DNA of 23,340 nt from CAYUBI01 sp964443005 (lineage in GTDB: Bacteria; Margulisbacteria; Riflemargulisbacteria; GWF2-35-9; CAYUBI01), in NCBI GenBank assembly GCA_964443005.1, contig CAYUBI010000025.1:1-23340 (forward strand). The letters are read 5' to 3'. The position numbers were made by a program, and so were the translations under genes. The notes beneath the pieces were generated by a model. The model saw only the letters and a program-made list of their open reading frames with translations. It ran no database searches and had not been told where the DNA came from. This document shows, piece by piece, positions 14,924 to 21,901 of the stretch. Each line of letters starts with the position of its first letter. The stretch's first letter is position 1.

Positions 14924-16861
14924 GTGAAAAAAAAGTCAATGTCCTTGCGTTCCAAATTTCTGATTGCCTTTGTTTTATTTTTTTCATTTTTTATTGGCAT
15001 GAATGGATATCTCTATTTTCGTATTAATCATAATTTCAAACTAGATCGTTCCATTGAAAAAATCGACAAAGAAATGTTTGCACTCAGCAATCTTAATGAT
15101 CAACTCGATCAATTCCGAAAAACAATTGACGATTATAGTCAAAACAATCAGGATGCAGTTTATCGGGAACCCTTCTTTCGACTTAGGGATATGATATTAA
15201 ATACGTTTATTCAACTCAAAGATAATCTCCAGGATAATGATCGCTATTTAATTGTTATTCATCAACAATATCTGCTTCCCGAATATGAACGTTTTGTTAA
15301 AACAACAGATATGGCAAATGCAATTTTTTCAGAACAAACAACATCAAATACTTTAGCTAACAATAACGAGACCTTAATAGCCGTAAATATCCAAACCATT
15401 CGTGACAGTATTGATCGCATTCTTAGTTATTATGAAAAGAAAAAATCAGAAGAGCTGATTAATCGCATCGAATCTACAAGTAACTTAGCGAATTATCTGC
15501 TTTATTTAACACTTGCTTTTTTTGTTCTTGGATTTGGGTCTATGTTTATTTTCTTTTCTCGGATATTACTAAAACCAATTGAAAATCTAGTTAAAGCCAC
15601 CCAACATGTTGCACAGGGAGATCTAAGCCAGCAATTAACAGTTCGGACTCATGACGAACTAGGCGCACTGGAAACATGGTTTAATGTAATGACAGATAAC
15701 TTGAAAAAAAGTCAAATGTTATTAATTGCAAAAAATCGTCGTTTAGAAGCTGTGATTAATAACCCCAATATTGGCATGATTTTAGGGCATAAAAGCACAC
15801 CAGCAGAATGTTTAAACGATTGGACACGGGAACGATTTCCTATTTGTGACACCAACACTTTTTTAACACTTCAAAATAATGGTAGTCGCATATCCGCCAT
15901 TTCTAAAATTATTGACGAGCAACTGCAACACTATTTATTTATGATTAAAAATCAAGAACGCACTTATGAATGCTATGGCAATTGTATTGATGATGATTCT
16001 GCGCTTATTATCATTACAGATATAACGGAAAAACTTACTTTAGAAAACCAGGTGCAAGCATATATGGAAGATCTTGAACTTCGAGTTCACGAACGTACAG
16101 CTGAACTCAATAAAACATATAGTGAATTAGCAGACAATCATGACAAATTAAAAGCTTTGGACCAACTCAAAGATTATTTCCTTCAAAATATGTCTCATGA
16201 AATTCGAACGCCCCTAACAAGTGTTATTGGCTATCTTGATGTTGTTTTGGGATATCCAGATGTTAAACCCATTCAACGTAATTTTCTAACGATTGCTCTT
16301 GAAAATGCTATTTCACTGCTTCAAATTATTAATGATTTACTTGACCTGTCAAAAATAGAAACTGGACAAATGAAATTAGATAAACATCTTTATAATATAA
16401 AAAATATTGTTGAAGAAGCAGTCACTGAAATCAGTATTCAAGCAAAAAACAAAGGACTCAAACTAAGTGTAGTGTTAAACAATGGAAAAGATAATAGTGA
16501 TAATGTAGAAATGTGGGGATGTTTTGTAGATCGGCTAAAAATTAAACAAATTTTAAACAATTTACTCAGTAATGCAATTAAATTTTCACAAAAAGGTGGA
16601 ATTCGAGTTGTACTTGAAGCTAAGGATACTGAAGTATCTATTGAAGTTCATGATTCAGGAATTGGCATTCAAAAAGATGATTTAGATATTATTTTTGATA
16701 AGTTTCGTCAAGTTGACAGCTCAATTTCGCGCAATTTTGAAGGAACAGGCTTGGGGCTACCCATTGTTAAACGACTGACTGAACTTCATGGCGGAAAAGT
16801 AACTGTTGAAAGCACTTTTGGCAAAGGAAGCAGTTTTACAATCACTTTCCCTAAAGTTTAA
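14924..16861 (+). CDS. Membrane sensor histidine kinase (sensor-HAMP-PAS-like-HisKA-HATPase)
   Basis: A complete 645-aa sensor kinase. Residues 12-32 and 188-213 are membrane helices; 33-187 form an extracytoplasmic helical sensor domain. HAMP follows (about 213-265), then a divergent PAS-like domain (272-372, ending I-I-I-T-D-I-T-E-K), a coiled coil (375-412) and the kinase core. His425 sits in M-S-H-E-I-R-T-P-L-T-S-V. The N-box has Asn545/Asn550, the G1 box D-S-G-I-G is at 577-581, the F-box is F-D-K-F-R-Q, and the G2 box G-T-G-L-G-L is at 607-612. The GTG at 14924 is chosen because AAAGG lies seven bases upstream; an ATG five codons later is an alternative, and longer frames overlap the divergent gene. 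The nearby double-receiver protein is the obvious candidate partner. Its stop overlaps the convergent nrdG stop. Confidence 0.92.
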   Translation: MKKKSMSLRSKFLIAFVLFFSFFIGMNGYLYFRINHNFKLDRSIEKIDKEMFALSNLNDQLDQFRKTIDDYSQNNQDAVYREPFFRLRDMILNTFIQLKDNLQDNDRYLIVIHQQYLLPEYERFVKTTDMANAIFSEQTTSNTLANNNETLIAVNIQTIRDSIDRILSYYEKKKSEELINRIESTSNLANYLLYLTLAFFVLGFGSMFIFFSRILLKPIENLVKATQHVAQGDLSQQLTVRTHDELGALETWFNVMTDNLKKSQMLLIAKNRRLEAVINNPNIGMILGHKSTPAECLNDWTRERFPICDTNTFLTLQNNGSRISAISKIIDEQLQHYLFMIKNQERTYECYGNCIDDDSALIIITDITEKLTLENQVQAYMEDLELRVHERTAELNKTYSELADNHDKLKALDQLKDYFLQNMSHEIRTPLTSVIGYLDVVLGYPDVKPIQRNFLTIALENAISLLQIINDLLDLSKIETGQMKLDKHLYNIKNIVEEAVTEISIQAKNKGLKLSVVLNNGKDNSDNVEMWGCFVDRLKIKQILNNLLSNAIKFSQKGGIRVVLEAKDTEVSIEVHDSGIGIQKDDLDIIFDKFRQVDSSISRNFEGTGLGLPIVKRLTELHGGKVTVESTFGKGSSFTITFPKV

Positions 16862-17562
16862 TCCATTCCTCGAATCCAACAGTCCTGAACATATGCGCTA
16901 AACTTTTCCTTCAATGCTTGAGTTGCCTCTTTAGAAAAAGCCAAAACATGTTCATTACGAAGAACACTACGAGCCTGAAAGGGTTGCAAAATATATCGTT
17001 TAGCACCCGAAATTTCATGGCCTAATTCATCCATAATTTCAGGCTGAAATAATGGCGGATATACTGTTGACCGAAACTCATAATCAATAGTACCTTGCTT
17101 TAATAATGCAATGGATTGACGAATAGACTCAATAAGCGTGGAAGTTTCTTTGACATTAATAAAAGAAAGAACCTTTGCATAATGAGAAGGTGCAGTTTTA
17201 ATGTCCATAGCTACATAATCTATCAACTGTTCTTGAATCAACATTTTTAGCGTTTCAAATTGACTTCCATTTGTATCAAGTTTAATCGGCAAGCCAATCG
17301 CACGAATGCCATGAATTAACAATAATAAATCAGAGTATAACGTTGGCTCTCCACCCGTAAGACATACGCCCTCATATAAATGACGTTTAGCTTTCAAATA
17401 ATCCAGAATCATTTGATTCGAAATTAATTGATTGTTAGGACACTGAACTAATTCAGGATTATGACAAAAGGCACAAGCAAAATTACATCCACCTAAAAAT
17501 ATCGTAGATGCAATTTTGCCTGGATAATCAATTAAGGATGTTTTTTGCCATCCATGTGCCAC
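16858..17562 (-). CDS. nrdG: Anaerobic ribonucleotide reductase activating protein (radical SAM)
   Basis: A radical-SAM activase that should generate the glycyl radical of the class III reductase. The 4Fe-4S ligands are Cys26, Cys30 and Cys33 in G-G-C-N-F-A-C-A-F-C-H-N. The G-G-E motif in C-L-T-G-G-E-P-T-L and the early S-L-I-D-Y-P-G match the NrdG subfamily found beside NrdD in many anaerobes. Length 234 aa is normal. The start is a GTG without a clear Shine-Dalgarno site, 21 bases after the thioredoxin-fusion gene. It is the last gene of the nrdR-nrdD operon. Related activases such as those for pyruvate formate-lyase are less likely given the neighbours. Confidence 0.92.
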   Translation of the reverse strand: MAHGWQKTSLIDYPGKIASTIFLGGCNFACAFCHNPELVQCPNNQLISNQMILDYLKAKRHLYEGVCLTGGEPTLYSDLLLLIHGIRAIGLPIKLDTNGSQFETLKMLIQEQLIDYVAMDIKTAPSHYAKVLSFINVKETSTLIESIRQSIALLKQGTIDYEFRSTVYPPLFQPEIMDELGHEISGAKRYILQPFQARSVLRNEHVLAFSKEATQALKEKFSAYVQDCWIRGMD

Positions 17563-17583
17563 AATTAAGACAAAAACACTAGC

Positions 17584-18081
17584 CTAAAGAACTGCCTCAA
17601 TTTGTTCAGGAGTATGAACCCGTTCAACAACACCACCCGTTTGATCAAAAAATATAACAGTCGGTGTTGCCATTACATTATATTTCATAGCTTCCTTTAA
17701 TCCATTTTCTGTTGCAGCATTAATTTCTGCTCCAGGCATGTGAACTGTTTTCATATAATTTTTTACTGATGGACAATTAGGGCATGAATCTGTGTAAAAC
17801 AATTTATAACTACTAATCGAACCTTGAAAATTCGTAACAGTAAATTCTACTGACTTTTGTTCCTGAGCTGCTACGGGAATGTTCACCTGATTAAAATCAA
17901 CTTCAAATTCAGTTCGATGTTGATATTCTTCTTTTTTACCCTTGTTCCAATTAGCTACGGAACGATAATATCCTACAATACGTGAATATACTTCAGTTTC
18001 GCGGCCTTCAACAGCATCAAACTGCTTCTCTAGCTCTACTATTTCATTCATCAATGCATAACGTCGATCTTGTTTACTCAT
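17584..18081 (-). CDS. NrdD glycyl-radical tail fused to a thioredoxin-like domain
   Basis: This 165-aa protein joins two parts. Residues 30-60 match the C-terminal tail of class III reductases: E-V-Y-S-R-I-V-G-Y-Y-R, then W-N-K-G-K-K-E-E-Y. The R-x-V-G-Y core is the glycyl-radical signature, with Gly37 as the predicted radical site. Residues 90-165 form a thioredoxin/glutaredoxin fold with C-P-N-C (Cys100, Cys103) and a cis-proline T-P-T. Residues 5-25 look like a coiled coil. The upstream NrdD lacks this tail, so the active enzyme probably needs both proteins, with the thioredoxin domain supplying electrons. ATG 18081 is preferred because AAAGGGG lies ten bases upstream; ATGs at 18087 and 18090 are also in frame. 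Confidence 0.82.
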   Translation of the reverse strand: MSKQDRRYALMNEIVELEKQFDAVEGRETEVYSRIVGYYRSVANWNKGKKEEYQHRTEFEVDFNQVNIPVAAQEQKSVEFTVTNFQGSISSYKLFYTDSCPNCPSVKNYMKTVHMPGAEINAATENGLKEAMKYNVMATPTVIFFDQTGGVVERVHTPEQIEAVL

Positions 18082-18097
18082 AATCATCATTCCCCTT

Positions 18098-20233
18098 TTA
18101 TCTAATATAGGTATAGTCTACATTGACTACCTGTTTCTTTAATGCCTCAATCTTCGCAGTTAACATCTCGCGTTCTTCATCCCGACAATGAGGACAATTA
18201 AACTGTTCTCCCCGTAAATAACCATGCACCTCACAAATTGAAAAAGTAGGCGTAATTGTGTAATACGGTAAATGATACGTATACGCTATTTTTTTTACCA
18301 ATGCTTTACATGCTTGAGGATCTTCAATATTTTCCCCAATAAATGCATGAAATACCGTTCCTCCTGTATATTTTGATTGCAATCGGTCTTGATGCTCTAA
18401 TGCTTCAAACAAATCTCGAGTATGATCTACTGGAAGCTGCGTTGAATTCGTATAATAAGGATCATTTCCGCCTGCAGTAATAATATCAGGAAACTTTTCT
18501 TTATCAATTTTAGCTAATCGATACGAAGTCCCTTCTGCAGGTGTAGCTTCTAAATTATACAAATCTCCTGTTTTTTCTTGATATAACTGAAGTTTTTCTC
18601 GCATAAACTCAATAATTTCTTCTGCAAATTCTAAACCTTCTATACTTGAAATATCTTTTCCTAAAAAATTCAAACACGATTCATTCATGCCATTTAACCC
18701 TATTGTTGAAAAATGATTACCAAAATGCTTAAGATATCGCTTAGTATAAGGGAACAATCCTCCATCCATAAGATTATTAATGACTTTTCGCTTAGTTACT
18801 AAGGAATCGCTAGCTAAATCCATTAACATTTCCAATCGGGTAAAATAATCGCTCTTAGTTTTGGAAATATATCCAATACGTGACAAATTAATGGTTACTA
18901 CGCCAATTGACCCAGTTAATTCATCTGCACCAAATAATCCACCTCCGCGCTTACGAAGCTCGCGCTTATCCAATTGTAAACGACAACACATAGAACGCAC
19001 ATCATTAGGATCTAAATCACTATTCACAAAATTTTGAAAATAAGGTGTTCCATATTTGGCTGTCATCTTAAAAAGCAAATCAGCGTTTTCACTATCCCAA
19101 TCAAATTCTCGTGTTATATTATAGGTAGGTATTGGGTACGAAAACCCACGCCCATTCGCATCGCCTTCCATCATAACTTCTAAAAAAGCTTTATTAATTA
19201 GCTGCATTTCTGCTAAACAATCCCCATACATATAATCTTGTTCTTGTCCGCCAACTAAAGCTTTACGCGACCGCATATCTTCAGGCACTACCCAATCCAA
19301 AGTGATATTGGTAAAGGGAGATTGGCTGCCCCATCGCGAAGGTGTATTAATGCTAAAAATGAAACTTTGAATTTGCTGTTTAACCTCTTTATACGTCAGT
19401 TGATCTCTATGAACAAAAGGTGCAAGATACGTATCAAAACTTGAAAAGGCTTGCGCTCCTGCCCATTCATTTTGCATAGTTCCTAAAAAATTCACCATTT
19501 GCGAAATTAACGTACTCAGATGTTTAGCTGGCTTTGAATTAATCTTGTTTTTAACACCGCCTAAACCCTCCATAATCAATTGACGCAAGGACCAACCTGC
19601 ACAATATCCAGAAAACATACTTAAATCATGAATATGAAAATCCCCATTTTGATGAGCGCTTTTAATAGCTTCAGTATAAATATTATTCAACCAATAATTT
19701 GCAGTAATAGCTCCTGAATTATGTAAAATTAACCCACCCAACGAAAAATTAACATTACTATTTTCATTGACTCTCCAATCCGATTGATTTAAATATCCAT
19801 CCATTGTTTTATTAATATCTAAAATGAGCTTTTCTTTATCACGAACAATCTTATGTTTTTCTCGATAAAGAATATAGGCTTTTGCTGTTTTTGCATGACC
19901 TTCTTCAATCAATACTTTTTCAACAAGATCCTGAATTTCCTCAATTGCAGGAATCGTGCGTTGATTAAACGAACTTTCAACAACATCTACGACTTTGGCT
20001 GTTAGATACTGTGCTACAGATTCGTCTTCTCCTCCAACAGATTGAGCAGCCCGAAAAATAGCATTTACAATTTTTTCGGAATCAAATGCAGCTATTTCTC
20101 CATTGCGTTTCATTACTTTGGTAATAATATTTTGTCGCGTTTTTGACATAATGCGTCCACCTTTTTCGTCTATCACTTTTTGCCACCCTTTCTGCTGTGT
20201 AAATAACGGCGTTACCCGATCTTGCATCATCAT
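18098..20233 (-). CDS. nrdD: Anaerobic ribonucleoside-triphosphate reductase, large part, lacking the glycyl-radical tail
   Basis: Class III reductase that makes deoxynucleotides without oxygen. Residues 36-125 are an ATP-cone, the allosteric activity site. The ten-strand barrel follows with family motifs: H-I-H-D-L and Y-C-A-G-W (Cys211), G-S-I-G-V-V-T-I-N-L, and G-M-N-E-S-C-L-N-F-L with Cys520 as the likely thiyl cysteine. A zinc region is at 667-683 (Cys667, His670, Cys680, Cys683). The usual tail with R-V-x-G-Y is absent: after C-P-H-C comes a charged helix (684-702) and a stop, and the tail is encoded by the next gene. GGAGG precedes three stacked ATGs at 20233. An in-frame ATG at 20149, also with a good Shine-Dalgarno site, would give 683 aa beginning MSKTRQ, so two forms are possible. 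Confidence 0.92.
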   Translation of the reverse strand: MMMQDRVTPLFTQQKGWQKVIDEKGGRIMSKTRQNIITKVMKRNGEIAAFDSEKIVNAIFRAAQSVGGEDESVAQYLTAKVVDVVESSFNQRTIPAIEEIQDLVEKVLIEEGHAKTAKAYILYREKHKIVRDKEKLILDINKTMDGYLNQSDWRVNENSNVNFSLGGLILHNSGAITANYWLNNIYTEAIKSAHQNGDFHIHDLSMFSGYCAGWSLRQLIMEGLGGVKNKINSKPAKHLSTLISQMVNFLGTMQNEWAGAQAFSSFDTYLAPFVHRDQLTYKEVKQQIQSFIFSINTPSRWGSQSPFTNITLDWVVPEDMRSRKALVGGQEQDYMYGDCLAEMQLINKAFLEVMMEGDANGRGFSYPIPTYNITREFDWDSENADLLFKMTAKYGTPYFQNFVNSDLDPNDVRSMCCRLQLDKRELRKRGGGLFGADELTGSIGVVTINLSRIGYISKTKSDYFTRLEMLMDLASDSLVTKRKVINNLMDGGLFPYTKRYLKHFGNHFSTIGLNGMNESCLNFLGKDISSIEGLEFAEEIIEFMREKLQLYQEKTGDLYNLEATPAEGTSYRLAKIDKEKFPDIITAGGNDPYYTNSTQLPVDHTRDLFEALEHQDRLQSKYTGGTVFHAFIGENIEDPQACKALVKKIAYTYHLPYYTITPTFSICEVHGYLRGEQFNCPHCRDEEREMLTAKIEALKKQVVNVDYTYIR

Positions 20234-20242
20234 TCTCGCCTC

Positions 20243-20686
20243 CTACATTTTCTTAATTTCCGAAATAAATGCTTGAACATCTTCAAATTGTTGATAAACT
20301 GATGCAAACCGAACATACGCGACTTGATCTACCCGTTTCAACTGTTTCATAACTAATTCTCCAATAGCGCGAGACTCAATTTCTCGGGTAGGCTTTTGAT
20401 AAATTTCTTTTTCAATGTCATCAACCATTTCATGAACTTTTTCAATAGAAACCGGACGTTTTTCAATAGCGCGGAATATGCCTTTAATAACTTTTTCACG
20501 TTCAAACGGTTCAGGTTGCCCATTTCGTTTTTTAACCATTAACGGACGATCTTCAATTTTCTCATAAGATGTAAATCGTGCTTTACACATCAAACATTCC
20601 CGTCGTCGTCGAATGGATTCTCCTTCACCAATCATTCGTGACTCTACTACACGATCATCCAGCGAATTACAAAAAGGACACTTCAT
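20243..20686 (-). CDS. nrdR: Transcriptional repressor NrdR
   Basis: NrdR senses ATP/dATP and represses ribonucleotide reductase genes. The N-terminal zinc ribbon has Cys3/Cys6 (C-P-F-C) and Cys31/Cys34 (C-L-M-C), with the basic R-R-R-R-E stretch that contacts DNA. Residues 49-139 are an ATP-cone (V-K-K-R-N-G-Q-P-E-P-F, then R-A-I-G-E-L-V-M). Length 147 aa is standard. It heads the reductase operon and has two NrdR boxes at its own promoter, so it should control itself together with nrdD. The ribosome-binding sequence is a weak GAGAG-type purine stretch, which may keep repressor levels low. Confidence 0.95.
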   Translation of the reverse strand: MKCPFCNSLDDRVVESRMIGEGESIRRRRECLMCKARFTSYEKIEDRPLMVKKRNGQPEPFEREKVIKGIFRAIEKRPVSIEKVHEMVDDIEKEIYQKPTREIESRAIGELVMKQLKRVDQVAYVRFASVYQQFEDVQAFISEIKKM

Positions 20687-20704
20687 ATTCTCTCACTCTC
20701 ACCG

Positions 20705-20720
20705 CCCTACATATAGTGCT
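20705..20720. promoter_or_regulatory. NrdR box, promoter-proximal
   Basis: The core CTACATATAG (20707-20716), followed by TG, differs from the published NrdR-box core C-W-A-T-A-T-A-T-W-G at one position. It lies downstream of the predicted transcription start of the nrdR operon and is the weaker of the two boxes in its outer positions. Confidence 0.65.
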
Positions 20721-20738
20721 ATCTTTGGGTACAATACC

Positions 20739-20766
20739 ATTATATCCACTAAATATAGAATGTCAA
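20739..20766 (-). promoter_or_regulatory. Consensus promoter of the nrdR-nrdD operon
   Basis: On the minus strand a perfect TTGACA (20761-20766) and a perfect TATAAT (20739-20744) are separated by 16 bases. The second NrdR box fills the spacer, so bound NrdR would block RNA polymerase directly. The leader to nrdR is about 45 bases. Confidence 0.8.
20747..20760. promoter_or_regulatory. NrdR box, inside the promoter spacer
   Basis: The core CTAAATATAG (20749-20758) preceded by CA differs from C-W-A-T-A-T-A-T-W-G at one position. Its core starts 42 bases from the other box core, four turns of the helix, which suits two NrdR units on the same DNA face. Confidence 0.7.
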
Positions 20767-20815
20767 ACAGTCATTTTGTCGAGGAACGGCAGGGTCTGGC
20801 AAGGATGCCAACAGG

Positions 20816-20824
20816 TTATCCACA
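20816..20824 (+). promoter_or_regulatory. DnaA box upstream of the nrd promoter
   Basis: TTATCCACA is an exact match to the DnaA-box consensus, about 50 bases upstream of the nrd -35. DnaA is known to regulate nrdAB in E. coli, so a link of dNTP supply to replication is plausible. A single box may be chance. The rest of the 20767-20922 stretch is AT-rich without a gene. Confidence 0.45.
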
Positions 20825-20922
20825 AGAAATACACAGACATTTTTCACACATTACAAAATATCGATAGTTTAGAAAAAAAGATAAAATATAGCGTAAAATT
20901 AACTTTGCTATAATTCTTATGA

Positions 20923-20946
20923 CCTTCTCCTAAAATCAGGAGAAGG
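20923..20946. terminator. Perfect 9-bp hairpin, possible terminator of the sensor-domain operon
   Basis: CCTTCTCCT (20923-20931) pairs exactly with AGGAGAAGG (20938-20946) around a six-base loop. It lies 29 bases beyond the stop of the 63-aa minus-strand gene, where a terminator would be expected. No T run follows on the minus strand, so it may only stabilise the 3' end. Confidence 0.45.
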
Positions 20947-20975
20947 ATTAAAAATATAGACCCAAAAAAATAAAA

Positions 20976-21167
20976 CTAAAAATCTGGAGCTGGCTTGCCT
21001 GTTAAGCGCAATATGCTGCTTTTAAATAACTGAATATTTTCCAAATTATCAGGTTCCATTGCTGCAATAGCTGAAGGCATTTTTGTAATAATTGCCAAAT
21101 CCATTTGCCCTTTAAATCCAAGAGTATCTTTCATATGTTTATAATAAAGCAACAGCTTTTCTGCCAC
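20976..21167 (-). CDS. Small hypothetical protein co-transcribed with the V4R sensor
   Basis: Unrecognised 63-aa protein with a GTG start six bases after a strong AAGGAGG site, which argues that it is a real gene. It is mostly helical in appearance (K-L-L-L-Y-Y-K-H-M-K-D near the start) with a Pro-rich end (G-K-P-A-P-D-F). It has no cysteine, signal peptide or membrane helix. It follows the XylR_N/V4R gene by 14 bases, so a role as partner of that sensor is the natural guess. Confidence 0.7.
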   Translation of the reverse strand: MAEKLLLYYKHMKDTLGFKGQMDLAIITKMPSAIAAMEPDNLENIQLFKSSILRLTGKPAPDF

Positions 21168-21181
21168 AATAAACCTCCTTA

Positions 21182-21778
21182 TTAAAAATTCTTTAATGCT
21201 TCAATGTAAGGCGCTGCTTCAGAACCCCACGCTTCAACTGGTTGAATTTTCCATTCACAATGATCATCGCCTTTTCCTTTACATACTGGCTCTATTGCAA
21301 TTAGTTTTTTGCCAAAAAATGCAGAAGACCATCCTGAAGCATATCCCATTAAAGACCAACATACAGGTTCAGATCCTGCATGATTATAGCTTAGAAACTG
21401 TTCAGCTTCATAGGAATTTGTCCATACTCCAGTAAAAAAGAATTCACCTGTCTCCCGATTAAATCGAAGATCAGTTGGAGCAGCATGCACTAGGCCTTCC
21501 CATGTATGAATACATGGCCCTGAAGTTAGCAAATCCATTTCGCTATCAAACGTATAATTTAGTTTCATTTGCATAAAATCAGAATATCCATGTTGATATC
21601 CAAATTGCAAAAACAGCTCACGTGCTTTTTCAAACCCTATCATGTCAAAAATTTTTTGCCGAAGCAATCCCATTGCATTTGCATCAAATATTACGAGTCT
21701 GCTATCCTTGAAAGTCGTCATGCCCTTATTAAAGTCAAACCGAATATCCTTTTCCAAATTAAAATCCGTAACTTTCAT
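21182..21778 (-). CDS. Stand-alone XylR_N/V4R sensor-domain protein
   Basis: The 198-aa protein matches the N-terminal sensory part of XylR/DmpR/MopR regulators. Residues 10-110 are XylR_N-like (D-A-N-A-M-G-L-L-R, then F-G-Y-Q-H-G) and 125-187 the V4R domain (G-Y-A-S-G-W-S-S-A-F-F-G-K). Cys140, Glu163, Cys166 and Cys174 have the same spacing (23, 3, 8) as the zinc ligands I recall for MopR. His91 and Trp119 fall where MopR places its phenol-binding His106 and Trp134. The AAA+ and DNA-binding domains of those regulators are absent, so this should sense a small, perhaps aromatic, ligand and act through another protein. GGGAGGA precedes the ATG. Confidence 0.85.
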   Translation of the reverse strand: MKVTDFNLEKDIRFDFNKGMTTFKDSRLVIFDANAMGLLRQKIFDMIGFEKARELFLQFGYQHGYSDFMQMKLNYTFDSEMDLLTSGPCIHTWEGLVHAAPTDLRFNRETGEFFFTGVWTNSYEAEQFLSYNHAGSEPVCWSLMGYASGWSSAFFGKKLIAIEPVCKGKGDDHCEWKIQPVEAWGSEAAPYIEALKNF

Positions 21779-21827
21779 TTTTTCCTCCCTATTACATAAA
21801 TTGACATTGAGAATAAAGCCATTCCAT

Positions 21828-21847
21828 ATATATCGGAATATATCGGA
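21828..21847. repeat. Tandem 10-bp direct repeat, possible operator
   Basis: ATATATCGGA occurs twice without a gap, at 21828-21837 and 21838-21847, one helical turn apart. The second copy covers the -10 box of the V4R gene promoter. It lies between two divergent genes and could bind a regulator of either. Confidence 0.5.
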
Positions 21848-21865
21848 TTAAATTTGATTTTGCAA
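21837..21865 (-). promoter_or_regulatory. Promoter of the V4R sensor operon
   Basis: On the minus strand TTGCAA (21860-21865) and TATATT (21837-21842) are 17 bases apart. The -35 abuts the -35 of the divergent promoter. The leader is about 50 bases and ends in a GGGAGGA site. Confidence 0.5.
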
Positions 21866-21881
21866 GCGAATAAGGTAGAAT
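21854..21881 (+). promoter_or_regulatory. Promoter of the PhnD-like gene
   Basis: TTGATT (21854-21859) and TAGAAT (21876-21881) are separated by 16 bases on the plus strand. An AAAGGGG site lies between this promoter and ATG 21902. The element is back-to-back with the V4R promoter. Confidence 0.45.
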
Positions 21882-21901
21882 GGGACTAAAGGGGCATGAA
21901 T

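Noticed and set aside
18082..18097. Frameshift explanation for the NrdD break
   Set aside because: Between the stop and the next start lies a proper Shine-Dalgarno site, and each side carries extra helix residues absent from normal NrdD, so a simple one-base error does not restore a normal protein. Raw reads would settle it.
20578..20913. Plus-strand open frames over the nrdR start and promoter
   Set aside because: They run through nrdR codons and the NrdR boxes and have no ribosome-binding site or family pattern.
20767..20922. Replication origin at the DnaA box
   Set aside because: Only one clear DnaA box is present and no dnaA, dnaN or similar gene is near.
20909..20933. Plus-strand TATAAT with a short ATG frame before the hairpin at 20923
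   Set aside because: The frame encodes four residues and no -35 is visible; likely chance in AT-rich sequence.
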